Shown piece by piece: positions 22,130 through 32,819 of a DNA stretch of 64,000 nt. Position 1 is the first letter of the stretch. Each line of letters begins with the position of its first letter. The notes under the pieces are model-generated. The model was not told the origin of the DNA. It was given only the letters and a program-made list of their open reading frames with translations, and searched no databases. The stretch is from Turnera subulata (lineage: Eukaryota; Streptophyta; Magnoliopsida; Malpighiales; Passifloraceae): assembly GCA_028386065.3 (NCBI GenBank), contig JAKUCV010003099.1, forward strand, positions 310,087-374,086, given 5' to 3'. The translations under genes were made by a program, and so were the position numbers.

Positions 22130-22507
22130 ATGGACTCTCCACTCCGATCTCGAACAACCTCAGACTCCGAGAACAACAGCAACATCGGTGGCACTGCCTT
22201 CCTGACAAGCTCCGATGATGAACCTCCAAAGAAGCAGTTCAAGACGAACATCGTCGGCCTGAAGGAACACATGGTCGTCTCCAGCAGACGACGTAAGAAA
22301 CGTGCTCCAAAGAAAGCTGAGGACAAGAAGGGCAAGGCGATAGCTAGAAGCAGCACTCCGCAGCAAACTCTGACGCAGCTGAACGTCTCACTGAAGAAGA
22401 CCAGCTCGGCGGTGGCGCAAATCGAACTGGCGTGCGTGGAGCTATTCCCTCACATGAAGAACGTACAAAAGCTTGTAAAAGACTTAGAGAAGCATGTATC
22501 TCAATAG
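22130..22507 (+). CDS. Unknown 125-aa basic protein, antisense ORF of the LTR element
   Basis: I do not recognise this protein. Residues 1-40 are Ser/Asp-rich. Residues 52-69 are strongly basic (SSRRRKKRAPKKAEDKKG) and look like a nuclear-localisation or nucleic-acid-binding patch. Residues 80-125 should form an amphipathic helix or coiled coil (LTQLNVSLKKTSS ... VQKLVKDLEKHV). The ORF is intact, has a TATA box at 22088 and AATAAA-type signals near 22540, and uses GC-richer third positions than the AT-rich flanks, which suggests real coding. It is antisense to the LTRs. It could be a captured host gene fragment or an element-specific regulator; it is not a Gag by any motif I can see. Confidence 0.6.
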   Translation: MDSPLRSRTTSDSENNSNIGGTAFLTSSDDEPPKKQFKTNIVGLKEHMVVSSRRRKKRAPKKAEDKKGKAIARSSTPQQTLTQLNVSLKKTSSAVAQIELACVELFPHMKNVQKLVKDLEKHVSQ

Positions 22508-23224
22508 AGTACTTCTTCTCCGTTGTAAAACTATTATGAAATAAATAAAATAAATTCCCTTTTTAAATCAAAAATTCTTATGTTACGAAAACTTATAATC
22601 GGAAAATTAAAACATCTCATGGTAAAATAAAACTTAACAATAAAAATATAAAATCAAACATAAAGAAATCAAAAATAAAACCCTTTTAACAAAATCAAAA
22701 CAAACAGGAATTAAAACAAAACATGTTTCCATGATCAGCGTCCAAATCGGTGCTAAGCATCCTCGATCCCGAGAAACATGACATGTGCAACTAACGGTGA
22801 CGTCCGTTATCTCGCAAGGTGGCGATCACGAGAGCGTCTTGTGTCCCTCGAAAGAAACGATACCCACTTGTTCACAATTTCCGCATGAGCCAAAAACGTC
22901 TGTCTCGTCTCGTATCTCTCCACAATGTCCGAACAGCTATAAACTTGTCGCACATGCGCTCTACTCGAGGTGTGGTCCCATCAGTCTAGCCTCAACGGTC
23001 ACGAATGCATGTGATAAAAGATGCAAGAAATTATAGTAAGACCATAAAAAGAAAGGACAAGGTAGCCAGAGCGAAAGAAAATCATGAGAGGGAAAAAGGC
23101 TGAAAAACTCTGGCATGGTAGTCCGAAAAACGTATACAGCAACCAAGCAATAAATGAAACAACGGCAATTTCCAAAAAGCAAAATCTTGTAAATCAAAAA
23201 CGGTAATCACGCTCCCCATAAGAG
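22508..23224. other. Internal region between the two antisense ORFs
   Basis: An A-rich stretch follows the first ORF, including its probable poly(A) signals. About 22740-23040 is more balanced in composition without a convincing ORF. No gag or pol motif was seen on either strand. Confidence 0.5.
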
Positions 23225-23232
23225 TATAAAAG
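23225..23232 (+). promoter_or_regulatory. TATA box of the second antisense ORF
   Basis: TATAAAAG lies 112 bp before the ATG at 23344. The leader is A/C-rich (CAAAAACCACAAAACTC), typical of efficiently translated plant 5' UTRs. Confidence 0.6.
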
Positions 23233-23343
23233 ACGGAGCGGTGAGATGTAAATCATCAAAAGCATTTAAAAGCAACAAAACATTCAGGCAACCAAAAACC
23301 ACAAAACTCTGAAAAACCAAACACCCACACGTCCTAACACAAC

Positions 23344-24027
23344 ATGCCTACTCCCCCATCAGTCTTCTTCGTCGAAGGTGCCAATCTAGGCAGAAGGAAC
23401 CGTCTGGCCTACAGCATGGTCAACGAACGTGCTGAAGAACTACCGAACGAGCTCGGCAGGATGCCGCGTCTGATCTTCATCGACGAACTCTACTCCTCGA
23501 GATTCTTCGTCACTCCAATGGAAGAGGTGTTCTTCCTAGAGGACCGTGGCACTCTGAGGACCTCCTACTACGGCTCGGCAAACTCCATCATGTTCTTCAT
23601 CTCCGAAAGGCTGCAGGAGTTCAACCTGGAGTCCACTTGCCACTTCCTGGAGCAAGGTACCTACTACCAGCTCTCGATGACAGCCCAGAGCATGCCCAGA
23701 GTAACTCGTCTGCCCGTAACTTGGCCAAAGGCCCGACTACTGGTGTGGAACTGCAGAGGAGTCGCAAGACGTTCCCAGGAGTTCTCACGTACTCTGAGGG
23801 ACCTGAAGAACCAATACAAACCAAACATGGTTCTTCTGACGGAGACCCAGTGGCAACCTCAGGACGATCACGGTCTCAACCCACTCCGGTTCCCTCAAGC
23901 AAACCGGTTCGAGCTTCATGGTCAGGACGGCAGAGGCGGCATGTGGTTCTCGTGGAGCGACACCATCCAAGTCAACATCAACAATGACCCCACTAGCTTC
24001 CGTGTCAACGTCGTTCCAAGGCGATAA
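23344..24027 (+). CDS. Unknown 227-aa protein with LINE-endonuclease-like C terminus
   Basis: Residues 1-128 match no family I know; they contain LIFIDELYSSRFFVTPMEEV and FLEQGTYYQL. Residues 131-210 resemble the first half of the EEP endonuclease of plant LINEs: LLVWNCRGVARR (Asn136, metal site), YKPNMVLLTETQ (Glu167, catalytic) and GGMWFSWSDTIQVNI. The later EEP motifs (GDFN and SDH) are absent because the protein ends with VVPRR, so nuclease activity is unlikely. Compare the LINE in this window at 35438 (VLSWNCQGASK, GGLWFLWDT). The ORF is intact, has its own TATA box and leader, and lies antisense to the LTRs. It may be a fusion of an unknown domain with a captured LINE segment. Existence as an ORF is certain; function is unknown. 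Confidence 0.65.
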   Translation: MPTPPSVFFVEGANLGRRNRLAYSMVNERAEELPNELGRMPRLIFIDELYSSRFFVTPMEEVFFLEDRGTLRTSYYGSANSIMFFISERLQEFNLESTCHFLEQGTYYQLSMTAQSMPRVTRLPVTWPKARLLVWNCRGVARRSQEFSRTLRDLKNQYKPNMVLLTETQWQPQDDHGLNPLRFPQANRFELHGQDGRGGMWFSWSDTIQVNINNDPTSFRVNVVPRR

Positions 24028-24309
24028 ATGTATTTTCTTTTTATAAAATATCAATGTAATAGTTCTGTTTTTAGCAATATTTATAATATTTATGTTTGTA
24101 ATGAAAATATCAGTATTTTCAATAATATTTATATTTCCGCTTATTTATGGCATCATTTACCTCATATGTGTATGCTCCGCGACAGTTGGCATCCCTTGAC
24201 TGGATCCATAATGCACTAACTAAAATGATATAAAATAATAACAAGTGGAGCAAACTATGCAAACAAGGACAACAGACACACAAAGACTGCCCAACAAGAC
24301 CTAAAGCCC

Positions 24310-24321
24310 GCTCCGCTACCA
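24310..24321 (-). other. Primer-binding site of the 9.7-kb element
   Basis: The minus strand reads TTT then TGGTAGCGGAGC right after the LTR end CGTTTCA. It is the same Met-tRNA-type variant as in the copia element at 4497-4508. Confidence 0.85.
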
Positions 24322-24324
24322 AAA

Positions 24325-27300
24325 TGAAACGCCCCGACTCGTATTTACCGTACACAGTAAACACGTGCCGGAACTGTGACAACCCAACAAATATAAGCCC
24401 AAACATACAGTGTACACAACGGAAACCGGGCCCAACAGCCCAAAATAGTAAACATCATAAATAACAAAACCGGCCCAATGGCCCAATAATAATAATAAAA
24501 TGCACAGCGGAAGACTTAACAACTCACTAAACACTATATGCGACATAGATGCAAACTATGGATCCGAGCCCTGTCCAAGGGATAACGTCGCAGCCTGTCG
24601 GGAATGCACCAACCCTGTACCACAAGTATCCCATCCTAAGGGATGAAAGCCCGCAAGTGAGGGGTGAGTCCGAAGTGCTCACCAACCAAGGATAAACAGA
24701 GATATGCAGGCAACTATAATACTTCAAAGAAGAAATACAGACAATATTCACAACCATACCAAAGCCAATACCACACAAGATAGACCAACCAAAGACTCGA
24801 CCCAAACGTACCAAGGACTTTATTATTATTCCAATTTTATCTTTCTAGCTCCGTTACGGATAAGCTAAGGTCGTACCAGGCTATCAACCTGTTTATGGTG
24901 CCAGATCAAAAAGAACCCGGGATCAACATCCCAATATCAAATCTCAGGGATCAACATCCCAATCACAATCTCAGGGATCAACATCCCAATCACAATCTCA
25001 GGGATCAACATCCCAATCACAAATCCGGGATCAATATCCCAATCACAATCTCAGGGATCAACATCCCAATCACAAATCCGGGATCAACATCCCAATCACA
25101 ATCTCAGGGATCAACATCCCAATCACAAATCTGGGATCAACATCCCAATCACAAGTAACCCAGATCATGGCCACCACAAAACAGTCTCAAACCATCCGGT
25201 CGTACCTCTACTTTTCACGTGATAATTATGTCATCATCATCCAAAAACCAAATCACAAATCAACTTCCAATTTCCATTTTCTTTTTCCCAATTATCCATA
25301 TCACAGTTTATTCCGACAAACTAGTCACAACATAGTCTATCGACATCAAACACAATATCCAAATCAGTCAAACAATCAACCAACTTCCTATTAACTCAAA
25401 TTATACGACTGACCAATCTCTCAATAGTTTCATAGCATCAATCATTCACAACCCAATATCAATCGCAACACAGTATCTAAGAAACCATTAACAATCAACA
25501 TAGCAGTTCAATCAAGCAGAGCAATATCAAGAATCACACACAGAAACTACATCAACAAATCCGTATCATCAAATATTCAACAATAATATATATCATCACA
25601 ATTCCAATATTCAATTTCACAAGTTGTTCAACTTACTATTACCAAAGGTTATCCCACAGACTAAACCGTCAACATATCTTAACACCAATCATTCACAATT
25701 GTTAGATCAACGTCAATCACAACATAATATCCAATAAACCAATAACAGTCGACCCAGCGGTTCAATCAAGCAAATCAACATCATAGCAACAACAACAATG
25801 ACCATTGCAGCCTAATAACCACAGCAATCCCATATTATCAAATATCCAACAACAATACATATAACACCAATTATTCACAAATAACAGTTCATCACAATAT
25901 TCACTCGACCAATAACACAGTTCAACAACGACAGCATCAATAACCATAACAGTTAAATGTCCAACAATGACCCTCTCAGCAGTTCATTCAAACAACAAAA
26001 AACACAAGGTATTACAGGCACATATCAAGGGTTATCCATCCTCACCTTGGCCGATTACTCAACTCCGGAAACAATGACCGGTCCGACGCCGGCTCCTCGG
26101 GAAACTGCCTGATATCCAAACCTATACACAAAACAATATATACACATAAATGCACATAATCGGTATACTATGATGCCAAAACTGCGAAATACCCCATCCC
26201 GGTTCATATCCGTTATTATTTTCTTTTACCATAATTGAACCTTTTTCCGAAAATACTACCTTGAAAATAATTATTATTTCCTTACCATATTGTATATTCT
26301 TTCCGTAGGATAAAAGTATCACCATATTAAATATTTAACAGTTTACATATATTTCAGAAAATACTTTGATATAACAATTACATCATATTCTTTGTTTTTT
26401 TCTAGTTACATATATTAATTATAAATATATATATATATTCATTCAGAAAATTATTTTTATCAAATATATATATATATTAAGGTAAACATATACCATATGT
26501 ATTTTTTCCCAGAAATTATAATCTTATAAACATTTCTCCTGGAAATAATATAGGTATACATATTTAATTTCTAAAGATATAATACATCCCCAAATAATTA
26601 TATTATCAACATAATAATCTATTTCCAAAAAATATTACTTAGGTATACCATATATTTCTTTTCAGAAAATACATCTTTTATTTTTATTTAATTTATACAA
26701 TTTATAACCAAATATATTTTCCAGAAATATATATTTACAAATATATAGGTTTTTTTTTTTTATGGACTGGGCCGAACAGTACAAGCCCAACCTATTGCAC
26801 AGACCAAACCCAGACCCTAGGTAGGAGCCCAAGCGCAGGCCCGCGCAACAGGCCCAGCTACCTAGCCCAGCCCGAAACCATAACCCAACTTACACCAGCC
26901 CAAAGTCACAACCCAACAGCCAAACCTACCCAAGCCCATAACCAAAACCAAACCCATCCAACCATTCCAGATCAGCCCGACCCAAGCATCACACGCCCGG
27001 GTCATCTTCAACCTCGGTCACGCTCCCCTTGAGCTGCAGAGGTCGGCGACTGCGTTGGCAGCACAGGCGGCGAGCAGAAGAGGGAGGTCGGCTAGGGTCG
27101 CGCGTCGTCCGGCGGCGCTGCTGCGAGGAGGAGAAAGGAGAGGAAGGGCGGCTGCTGGTCGTCTCGCGTCGAGGAGATCGACGGCACGGGAAGAGGGAGG
27201 CAGTGCTGCTGTGGTTTCAGGTGGTGTCGGCCCGGGTGGCAGCGCGCGCGCATGGGGTCGCCGGTGGTGACTGTGGTCAAGGCGAAGGCGAGCGAGGAGG

Positions 27301-27973
27301 GGCAACGGTGGTATTGCGTGGTGGCGACCGGCAGTAACAGGGAGGAAGGAGGAGGAAGAGGAAGATGGGGGAAATGGTGTGTGTGGGTCGGTTGTCGATG
27401 GTGGTGTTCACGGGGAGAGGGAGAAGAAAAGTAAAGGAGAGGGGATGGATGTGTGGAATCGGGTAGAGCAGAGGAGAAAAATGAAGATGAGGAAAGGAAA
27501 GAACAAAGAAAAAGTCAGAACATGGGGAAGGGAACAGGTAGTCACGGGGAAACAAGAAAGAGAGGTGGGCCGGCTGTCACTGGTGGCAGAGAAGACAAGG
27601 GGTGGGCGGCGGAAGGAGAAAGAAAAGGGGAAGAAAGGAGAAAAGAAAAAAAAGAAGGAAAAAAATGAATAAAAGAAAGGAAACGAAAGAAAAGGAAGAA
27701 CGACCAACGAACCGAATTTCCGTCCCGAGTCCGAAAATACAACTTGGGCTCGGAAAATCCGATTAATACCCCTGAACGTCGTCCAAGTCTCGAAATTCAG
27801 AACCGAGGCTCGGTTAGTTAAAAAGATACTCCCGAGCGCGGGAAAACCCTCGGTTACGAAAAACGACGCCCGATTACCTTGAATTAATTACCCAAGATTA
27901 ATTCAACAGTAAATCACGGTAAAAGACTTTTACAGTCCCGGTAAAAATCAAAATTTTTACCTGGGCTGTTACA
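24325..27973 (-). repeat. 5' LTR (C) of the 9.7-kb element
   Basis: Collinear with LTR B over its whole length. Differences seen by eye are scattered substitutions and short indels, for example 9 bp less in the CpG-rich block near 27168. It directly precedes the PBS on the minus strand. Confidence 0.93.
24919..25153. repeat. Nine-copy tandem repeat in LTR C
   Basis: Same repeat and copy number as in LTR B, with a different order of the small variants (CTCA versus ATCC linkers). This suggests shuffling by conversion or slippage after insertion, or a template switch during reverse transcription. Confidence 0.92.
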
Positions 27974-29563
27974 CAAACAACTACTTCAGTAAAAAGGAAA
28001 AAGAGATTTCTTGCTGTTCCTCTCCTTTTTTGTTGTTCCTTTATTTTCTCTATGTAACTTCTTCAATCTCACGTCCAGAAGAATTAAAATCAAACATGGA
28101 ATGAAATATCCAAAAACAATTGAAAGACTACCACCCTCTCCCATGCTATATTGCCCAGATTGCACGTTTCTACTTCCATTCCCCACCACATTGCTTGGAA
28201 AAAGAAAACTCAGTTCAATTCTACTAGAAATTCATTAGGCAACCTAGTAAAGACAAAAAAAAAAAGAAAAAAACTTCACTGAAAAGACAATGAAAAATAA
28301 AATACCGACCGGAATTGGAGTCGATGCAACAATATAAAACTTGATTAACATGTTTCTGGAGATTTGAATTTTTCAAAAAGATGATTCTGATTTTTTGTAA
28401 GAATCGTTTTTTAAGAGAATCAAGAAACAAAAAGAAGAGGGCATAGAGAGAGGCGGCCGCGTGTACGCTGCAACCTTTTGGGTTTGTGTCGTCAAGGCTT
28501 GACATGGCGGAGAAGGGGCTTGGTGTTGTGGAAAAAGATAGCGAAAGAGGCATCGACGTAGGCGGAGCTGAGGAGTTGGGGTTGCAGAGGCGGAGGGAGA
28601 TGGTAGATCCGAGCCAGATTTGCAAGTCGCCGTAGAGACTCCGATCTTCCCAAATCTGATAGATTCGAGACGGATTTGTCCGGACCTACCATGGATACGT
28701 CTGCCAGAAGAGAAGCCACCAAAGCAAAAGCCGTTGTTGTTCGTGAAGAGAAAATAAAAAAGAGTATGTGGCTTTGTGAAGAGAAAAGAAACAAAGAGGA
28801 GAAGAAGAGGGAAAACGCGAGAAAGAGTAAGAAGAAAAGAAAAGAAAAAGAAGAAAAAAAAAATAATCATGGTTTTAGAAATTAAATCAAGGGAAAGAGA
28901 AAAGGAGAAAAAAGAATTAAAAAAAAGTATGAAGTGGGCCCACATTATACGTGTTAACACCATGGCAATTACCGGCTGTAGTGAGTGGGAAGGACAACGT
29001 GACCCGATAAATCAAGAATTAAGGGACACTATGAGTGAAAAAAAAACGAACAAGGACAATAAATGCAAATTCAATTAAGTGGAGGGACAAGAAAAACTTT
29101 TTTACCTCTTTTTATTTGGTCAGAAAAAAAGAGCATAAGCGGACAATGGTATCATCATTGTCCCGTCGGTCCAGGCCCCATACTTTCCGATTACGTCCTA
29201 ACATTAGATCATCTTCATAAGAGAGACCACCCACCAGAGCATAATAAGTCACCTTAACTAGCACCGCATGCTATAGACTATAGATCAGGAGGCTCAATAG
29301 TCACCAGTATAGAAGGCCATATTCAACTACATTACACATATATGGGGCTTGAAAACATTACAAAGCTTAATCTATAATTTGAGTTATAGAGATAAGTAAC
29401 TAAGAGGCTTATTACTATTACCACCACCTGGTGCTAACTATAATCCTTTTTTCTTAATTAGATTATTTATAGATGGTCAATTGTGTTTGCATATAGTCAC
29501 AATTGCCAAGTTGCAAATTGGATATGACAATTTAGGAAAGAATCATATCATCAGATTTTTTAC
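27974..29563. other. Intergenic DNA; no supported gene
   Basis: This continues the pre-insertion target of the LTR element (TSD at 27974-27978). It is rich in A/T runs; 28780-28930 is almost pure purine on the plus strand. A small ORF at 28492-28692 on the minus strand is listed separately. Confidence 0.5.
28492..28692 (-). CDS. Possible 66-aa ORF or gene fragment, unrecognised
   Basis: From the ATG at 28692 the frame reads MVGPDKSVSNLSDLGRSESL, followed by LANLARIYHLPPPLQPQLL and a stop after LLRHVKP. Composition looks protein-like and GC is higher than in the flanks, so it may be a first exon or a captured gene piece. A GT donor before the stop was not fixed. No family is recognised. Confidence 0.25.
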   Translation of the reverse strand: MVGPDKSVSNLSDLGRSESLRRLANLARIYHLPPPLQPQLLSSAYVDASFAIFFHNTKPLLRHVKP

Positions 29564-30803
29564 GGAATAAAGGATTTTTTGGTACCTGTACTTGGCCTCC
29601 ATCTGGTTTTTGGTACCTGTACTAAAATTTCATGATTTTTGGTACCTGTACTTGGTAGTTTTCATTAATTTTGGTACTTCCGGTCACCGGAGACACGTGT
29701 CCAATTTATGTGAGGCCACGTCATCTCAGGGTCAACCCTACTCGGGTTCCACCAATTTTGACCCGAAATCACAAAAAACCGACCCAGGGTCTAACCAACC
29801 AAATACCAAAATTTTATTTTTAAAAGTGAGATTAAATTTAAAAAGGATTATAAAATTAATTAAAATTAATTAATTAGTCTAATTTATAAATAAGAAGTGA
29901 GATTAAAATAAAAGAATTATATTTTAAAAAATATAACATTTTTAAAATAAAATTTTTATTAAATTGAATTATGTAAATATAACTTTTTTATAATTTTAAA
30001 ATAATATAATAATTTTTTAACATAAATTTATGAATAATTTTAAAAAATAACATTTTATTTTAAAAAATATTTATAAAAAATTTGAAATATAAAGTTTTAT
30101 TCTAATTTAAAAAAAACATAAAAATTATATATTTTTGTGAAATTTTATATAAATTTATTTTAATTTTAAATTTATATTTTATTTTAATTTTTAAAAATAT
30201 TAATTTATTTTAATTTTAGAAAAATTATATAAAAATTTTAAATTTCAAATAAAAAAATTTACAATAATTTTGTTATAAATATATTTTTTAAAAATATAAG
30301 AAATTTATTTTATTTTTTAAAAAAATTATTTTAAAAATTATTATCATTATTTTTAAAAATAAAAATTTCTATTTTTAGAAAGTAAATATATAAAATTTAT
30401 ATACTTATTTATATTTTTTAAAAAAATTATGATTCTTAAATCTTAATGTCACTTCTTATTTACCCGTGAGATTAATTATTTATTTTAAATTAATTTTGTA
30501 ATGTATTTTATTTTAATTTCACTTTTTAAAAATGAAATTGAGATATTTGGTATGGTTAGACCCAGAACGGGTCGGTTTTTTTGTGGTTTCGGGTCGAGAT
30601 TGGGGGAACCCTGGTAGGGTTGACCACCAAGATGATGTGGCCTCATATAAATTCGACATGTGTCTCCGGCGACCGTCCGGCCGCCGGAAGTACCAAAATT
30701 CATGAAAACTACCAAGTACAGGTACCAAAAAACATGAAATTTTAGTGCAGGTACCAAAACCCAAATCGAGGCCAAGTACAGGTACCAAAAAATCCTTTAT
30801 TCC
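29564..30803. mobile_element. Mutator-like foldback MITE, 1240 bp
   Basis: The ends are GGAATAAAGGATTTTTTGG and its complement, and the inverted arms match for roughly 270-300 bp. The flanks GATTTTTTAC (29554-29563) and GACTTTTTAC (30804-30813) differ by one base, consistent with the 9-10-bp TSD of Mutator-like elements. Each arm holds three copies of a GGTACCTGTACTT-type word. The core is extremely AT-rich and partly self-complementary (AAATAAGAAGTGAGAT on one side, its complement on the other). It has no coding capacity. Confidence 0.85.
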
Positions 30804-30813
30804 GACTTTTTAC

Positions 30814-31291
30814 TAACGTTCCTTTATAAAGTTAGGGGCATATAATCACATTAACTCAAACTGTTGTCATTTTTTCTTTCCGAGAATCATCACGACTGTT
30901 GTCATTAGTTACTTGGAGTTGAAAAATATTGTGATCATAAATCTTAATTCTACTTAAGTTTGCAATTTTAGACACCTCTATTCAGTCCCAAGAAAGAAAT
31001 TTGCATCAATTTAAACATTCTAATTACGAATCCTAACTCCACTCAGGGGTTTGCAATTCCGGCCACCTCTATTCCATTGAAAAGAATTTTTATCAATTAA
31101 AATTTTCTTTTTTTGAATCTTAATTAGTAATTAATAAAAACTTTGGATACAATTTTTATGATGTAGAGATCCATAAAGGAAACAAGAAAATATTAGTAAT
31201 TAACTAAAAGAAAAAAAATGATTGACGACATCATTTATTTATGATAATTAAACCAAGGTTTAGGTCCTCACCGAAAAGGAACCATTAGACA
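30814..31291. other. Intergenic AT-rich DNA, no gene
   Basis: Contains two loosely similar blocks near 30950-31090 (TTTGCAATT..GGCCACCTCTATTC) that look like an old local duplication. Nothing else is supported. Confidence 0.5.
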
Positions 31292-31383
31292 TTTTTTTTC
31301 ACAAGAAACAACAAAGTATGAAATGAGGTTTTTCTATATGTCAATAAAAATCAAGAGTTACAAAAGTATACAAAATAATCAGG

Positions 31384-32400
31384 TCTCTACATCATCAAGA
31401 GCCTGCTCCACCATGAGTTGATTTACAATTGCAATGGGTGGATATTCTAGTATAATTATCCCTATGTTAAAAGAAGAAGCCAATTCAGCTAAAGTCACTG
31501 CACAGTAGTTGCCTTCTTTACAACAAATTGGATTTGGCTTTGCCATTTTGATACCAAAAGAGTTTTGGTCTCCCTAATTATATTATCCACTTTTGAGTCT
31601 TGCTCCAGTTCAGAATGGATGTATTCCAATAGTATCCGTGAAGGGGTTTCAATGTCAAAATTCCACCCCACAAAATGTTTTGCCACCTGCAAGCCTAATA
31701 AAACTCCTAGAAATCAGCTTTCACTGCAGAGCATAGTCCAAGACTTGCGCCAAAACCTTTGAGCCACTGGTCATTATGATCCCTAAACACTCCTGCTACC
31801 GAAACCTTAGAATTGAAATTATCCATGTGTGATGCCGGGTTCAGTTTAATGCATCCATGCCTTGTTTTTTTCCACCTAACAAGGGCGATCTCCATATGCA
31901 TCTGGTGATGTGTTATTCGGTGGCTCATCCCCGTCTTGAATTCTTCCACTAGACTTAATTGCTTTAATTGGACTAGAGACAGGTTTAACATCTTGATCAA
32001 AAACATCCTGGTTTCGCCAATGCCGTAACTTCCAACAGGTTGTGGCAAATGTTATCTCTCAATTATTGGACTCCATATCATCCGAGGGAGTCATATTGCA
32101 TTCAACCCACTCTTTGATGCTGCCAATAGAAAAAACCCCAATCCGTGTTGTAGGGACTAGTGCATACCAAATATCCGAAGCAAACCTACAGTCTCTAAGT
32201 ACATGAATAATGGATTCAGGTCCTTCTCCATAGCATGGACATAGGTCCGTGTCCGTCATATGCCTTAGCAACCAGATTTGGTTGGTCAGGAGGCGGTCAT
32301 GGCATGTAAGCCAAAGGAAGGCACAGACTCTATTAGGGCCCTTCCATTTCCATACCTTTTCCTATATGCTCTCGGCCTGCCTCCAGCTGCATGCCTTAAC
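31384..32400 (-). pseudogene. LINE ORF2 C terminus: zinc-binding and RNase H domains
   Basis: The zinc-binding part reads RVCAFLWL.CHDRLLTN and LCPCYGEGPESIIHVLRDC. It is followed by the RNase H-like region with CIKLNPASHM (catalytic Asp of NxDGS replaced by Ala-Ser) and GVFRDHNDQWLKGFGASLG. It ends near EQALDDVET-stop, just before the 3' UTR. A frame change separates 31707-32048 from 31495-31692. Non-functional. Confidence 0.75.
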
Positions 32401-32819
32401 CAACTCATAGGCTGAGCATGTTGAGAAATTGCCCTGTGCTTCATGAACCCATTTCAACCTATCAGGGCCAAATTGAGGGATAAGGGGCAAGGTATTTCAG
32501 ATTTTATGGCAAGTCTCATTAGGTAACAAATGGCTAAATCGTTGCCATTACCAGGTGCCATCCTCGGCAGACATGTCGGCCATCGTAGCCTGTCGAAATT
32601 GTGAGGGAATAGGAGCTATCGCTTTGTCAGCCAAGCACCCGTCGTCCTCCAGCCATACATCATCCCAGAAACTGACGCTCCTTCCATCTCTCACTGACCA
32701 TCCAATAGAATCAATTACCGTTGGCCAGACTCTACAAATTCCTCGCAGCTTGAACAGTTCTGTGGTTTCAGAAGTTTTGGCTTCCAGTTCTCATCATTGA
32801 CATACTTGTATCGTAGGAC

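Larger units (their letters stand above)
18261..27973 (-). mobile_element. Complete 9.7-kb non-autonomous LTR retrotransposon with antisense ORFs
   Basis: Two directly repeated LTRs (18261-21943, 3683 bp; 24325-27973, 3649 bp) flank a 2381-bp internal region. The 5-bp TSD CAAAC is perfect (18256-18260 and 27974-27978). On the minus strand the order is LTR, then the PBS TGGTAGCGGAGC (24310-24321), internal region, purine-rich AAAGGTGGGTAGAC, LTR, which fixes the direction. There is no gag, protease, integrase or RT. The only good ORFs (22130-22507 and 23344-24027) run on the plus strand, antisense to the LTRs. The LTRs are nearly identical by eye apart from small indels, so insertion is fairly recent. 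LTR size suggests a Ty3/gypsy derivative (LARD-like); lineage uncertain. Confidence 0.93.

Noticed and set aside
18256..27978. Reading the 9.7-kb element in the plus direction so that its ORFs would be sense
   Set aside because: In that direction there is no tRNA-like PBS after the first LTR and no purine tract before the second; the minus direction has both.
31292..31300. TSD for the minus-strand LINE
   Set aside because: The sequence next to the poly(A) (ACCATTAGACA) has no match next to 43490.
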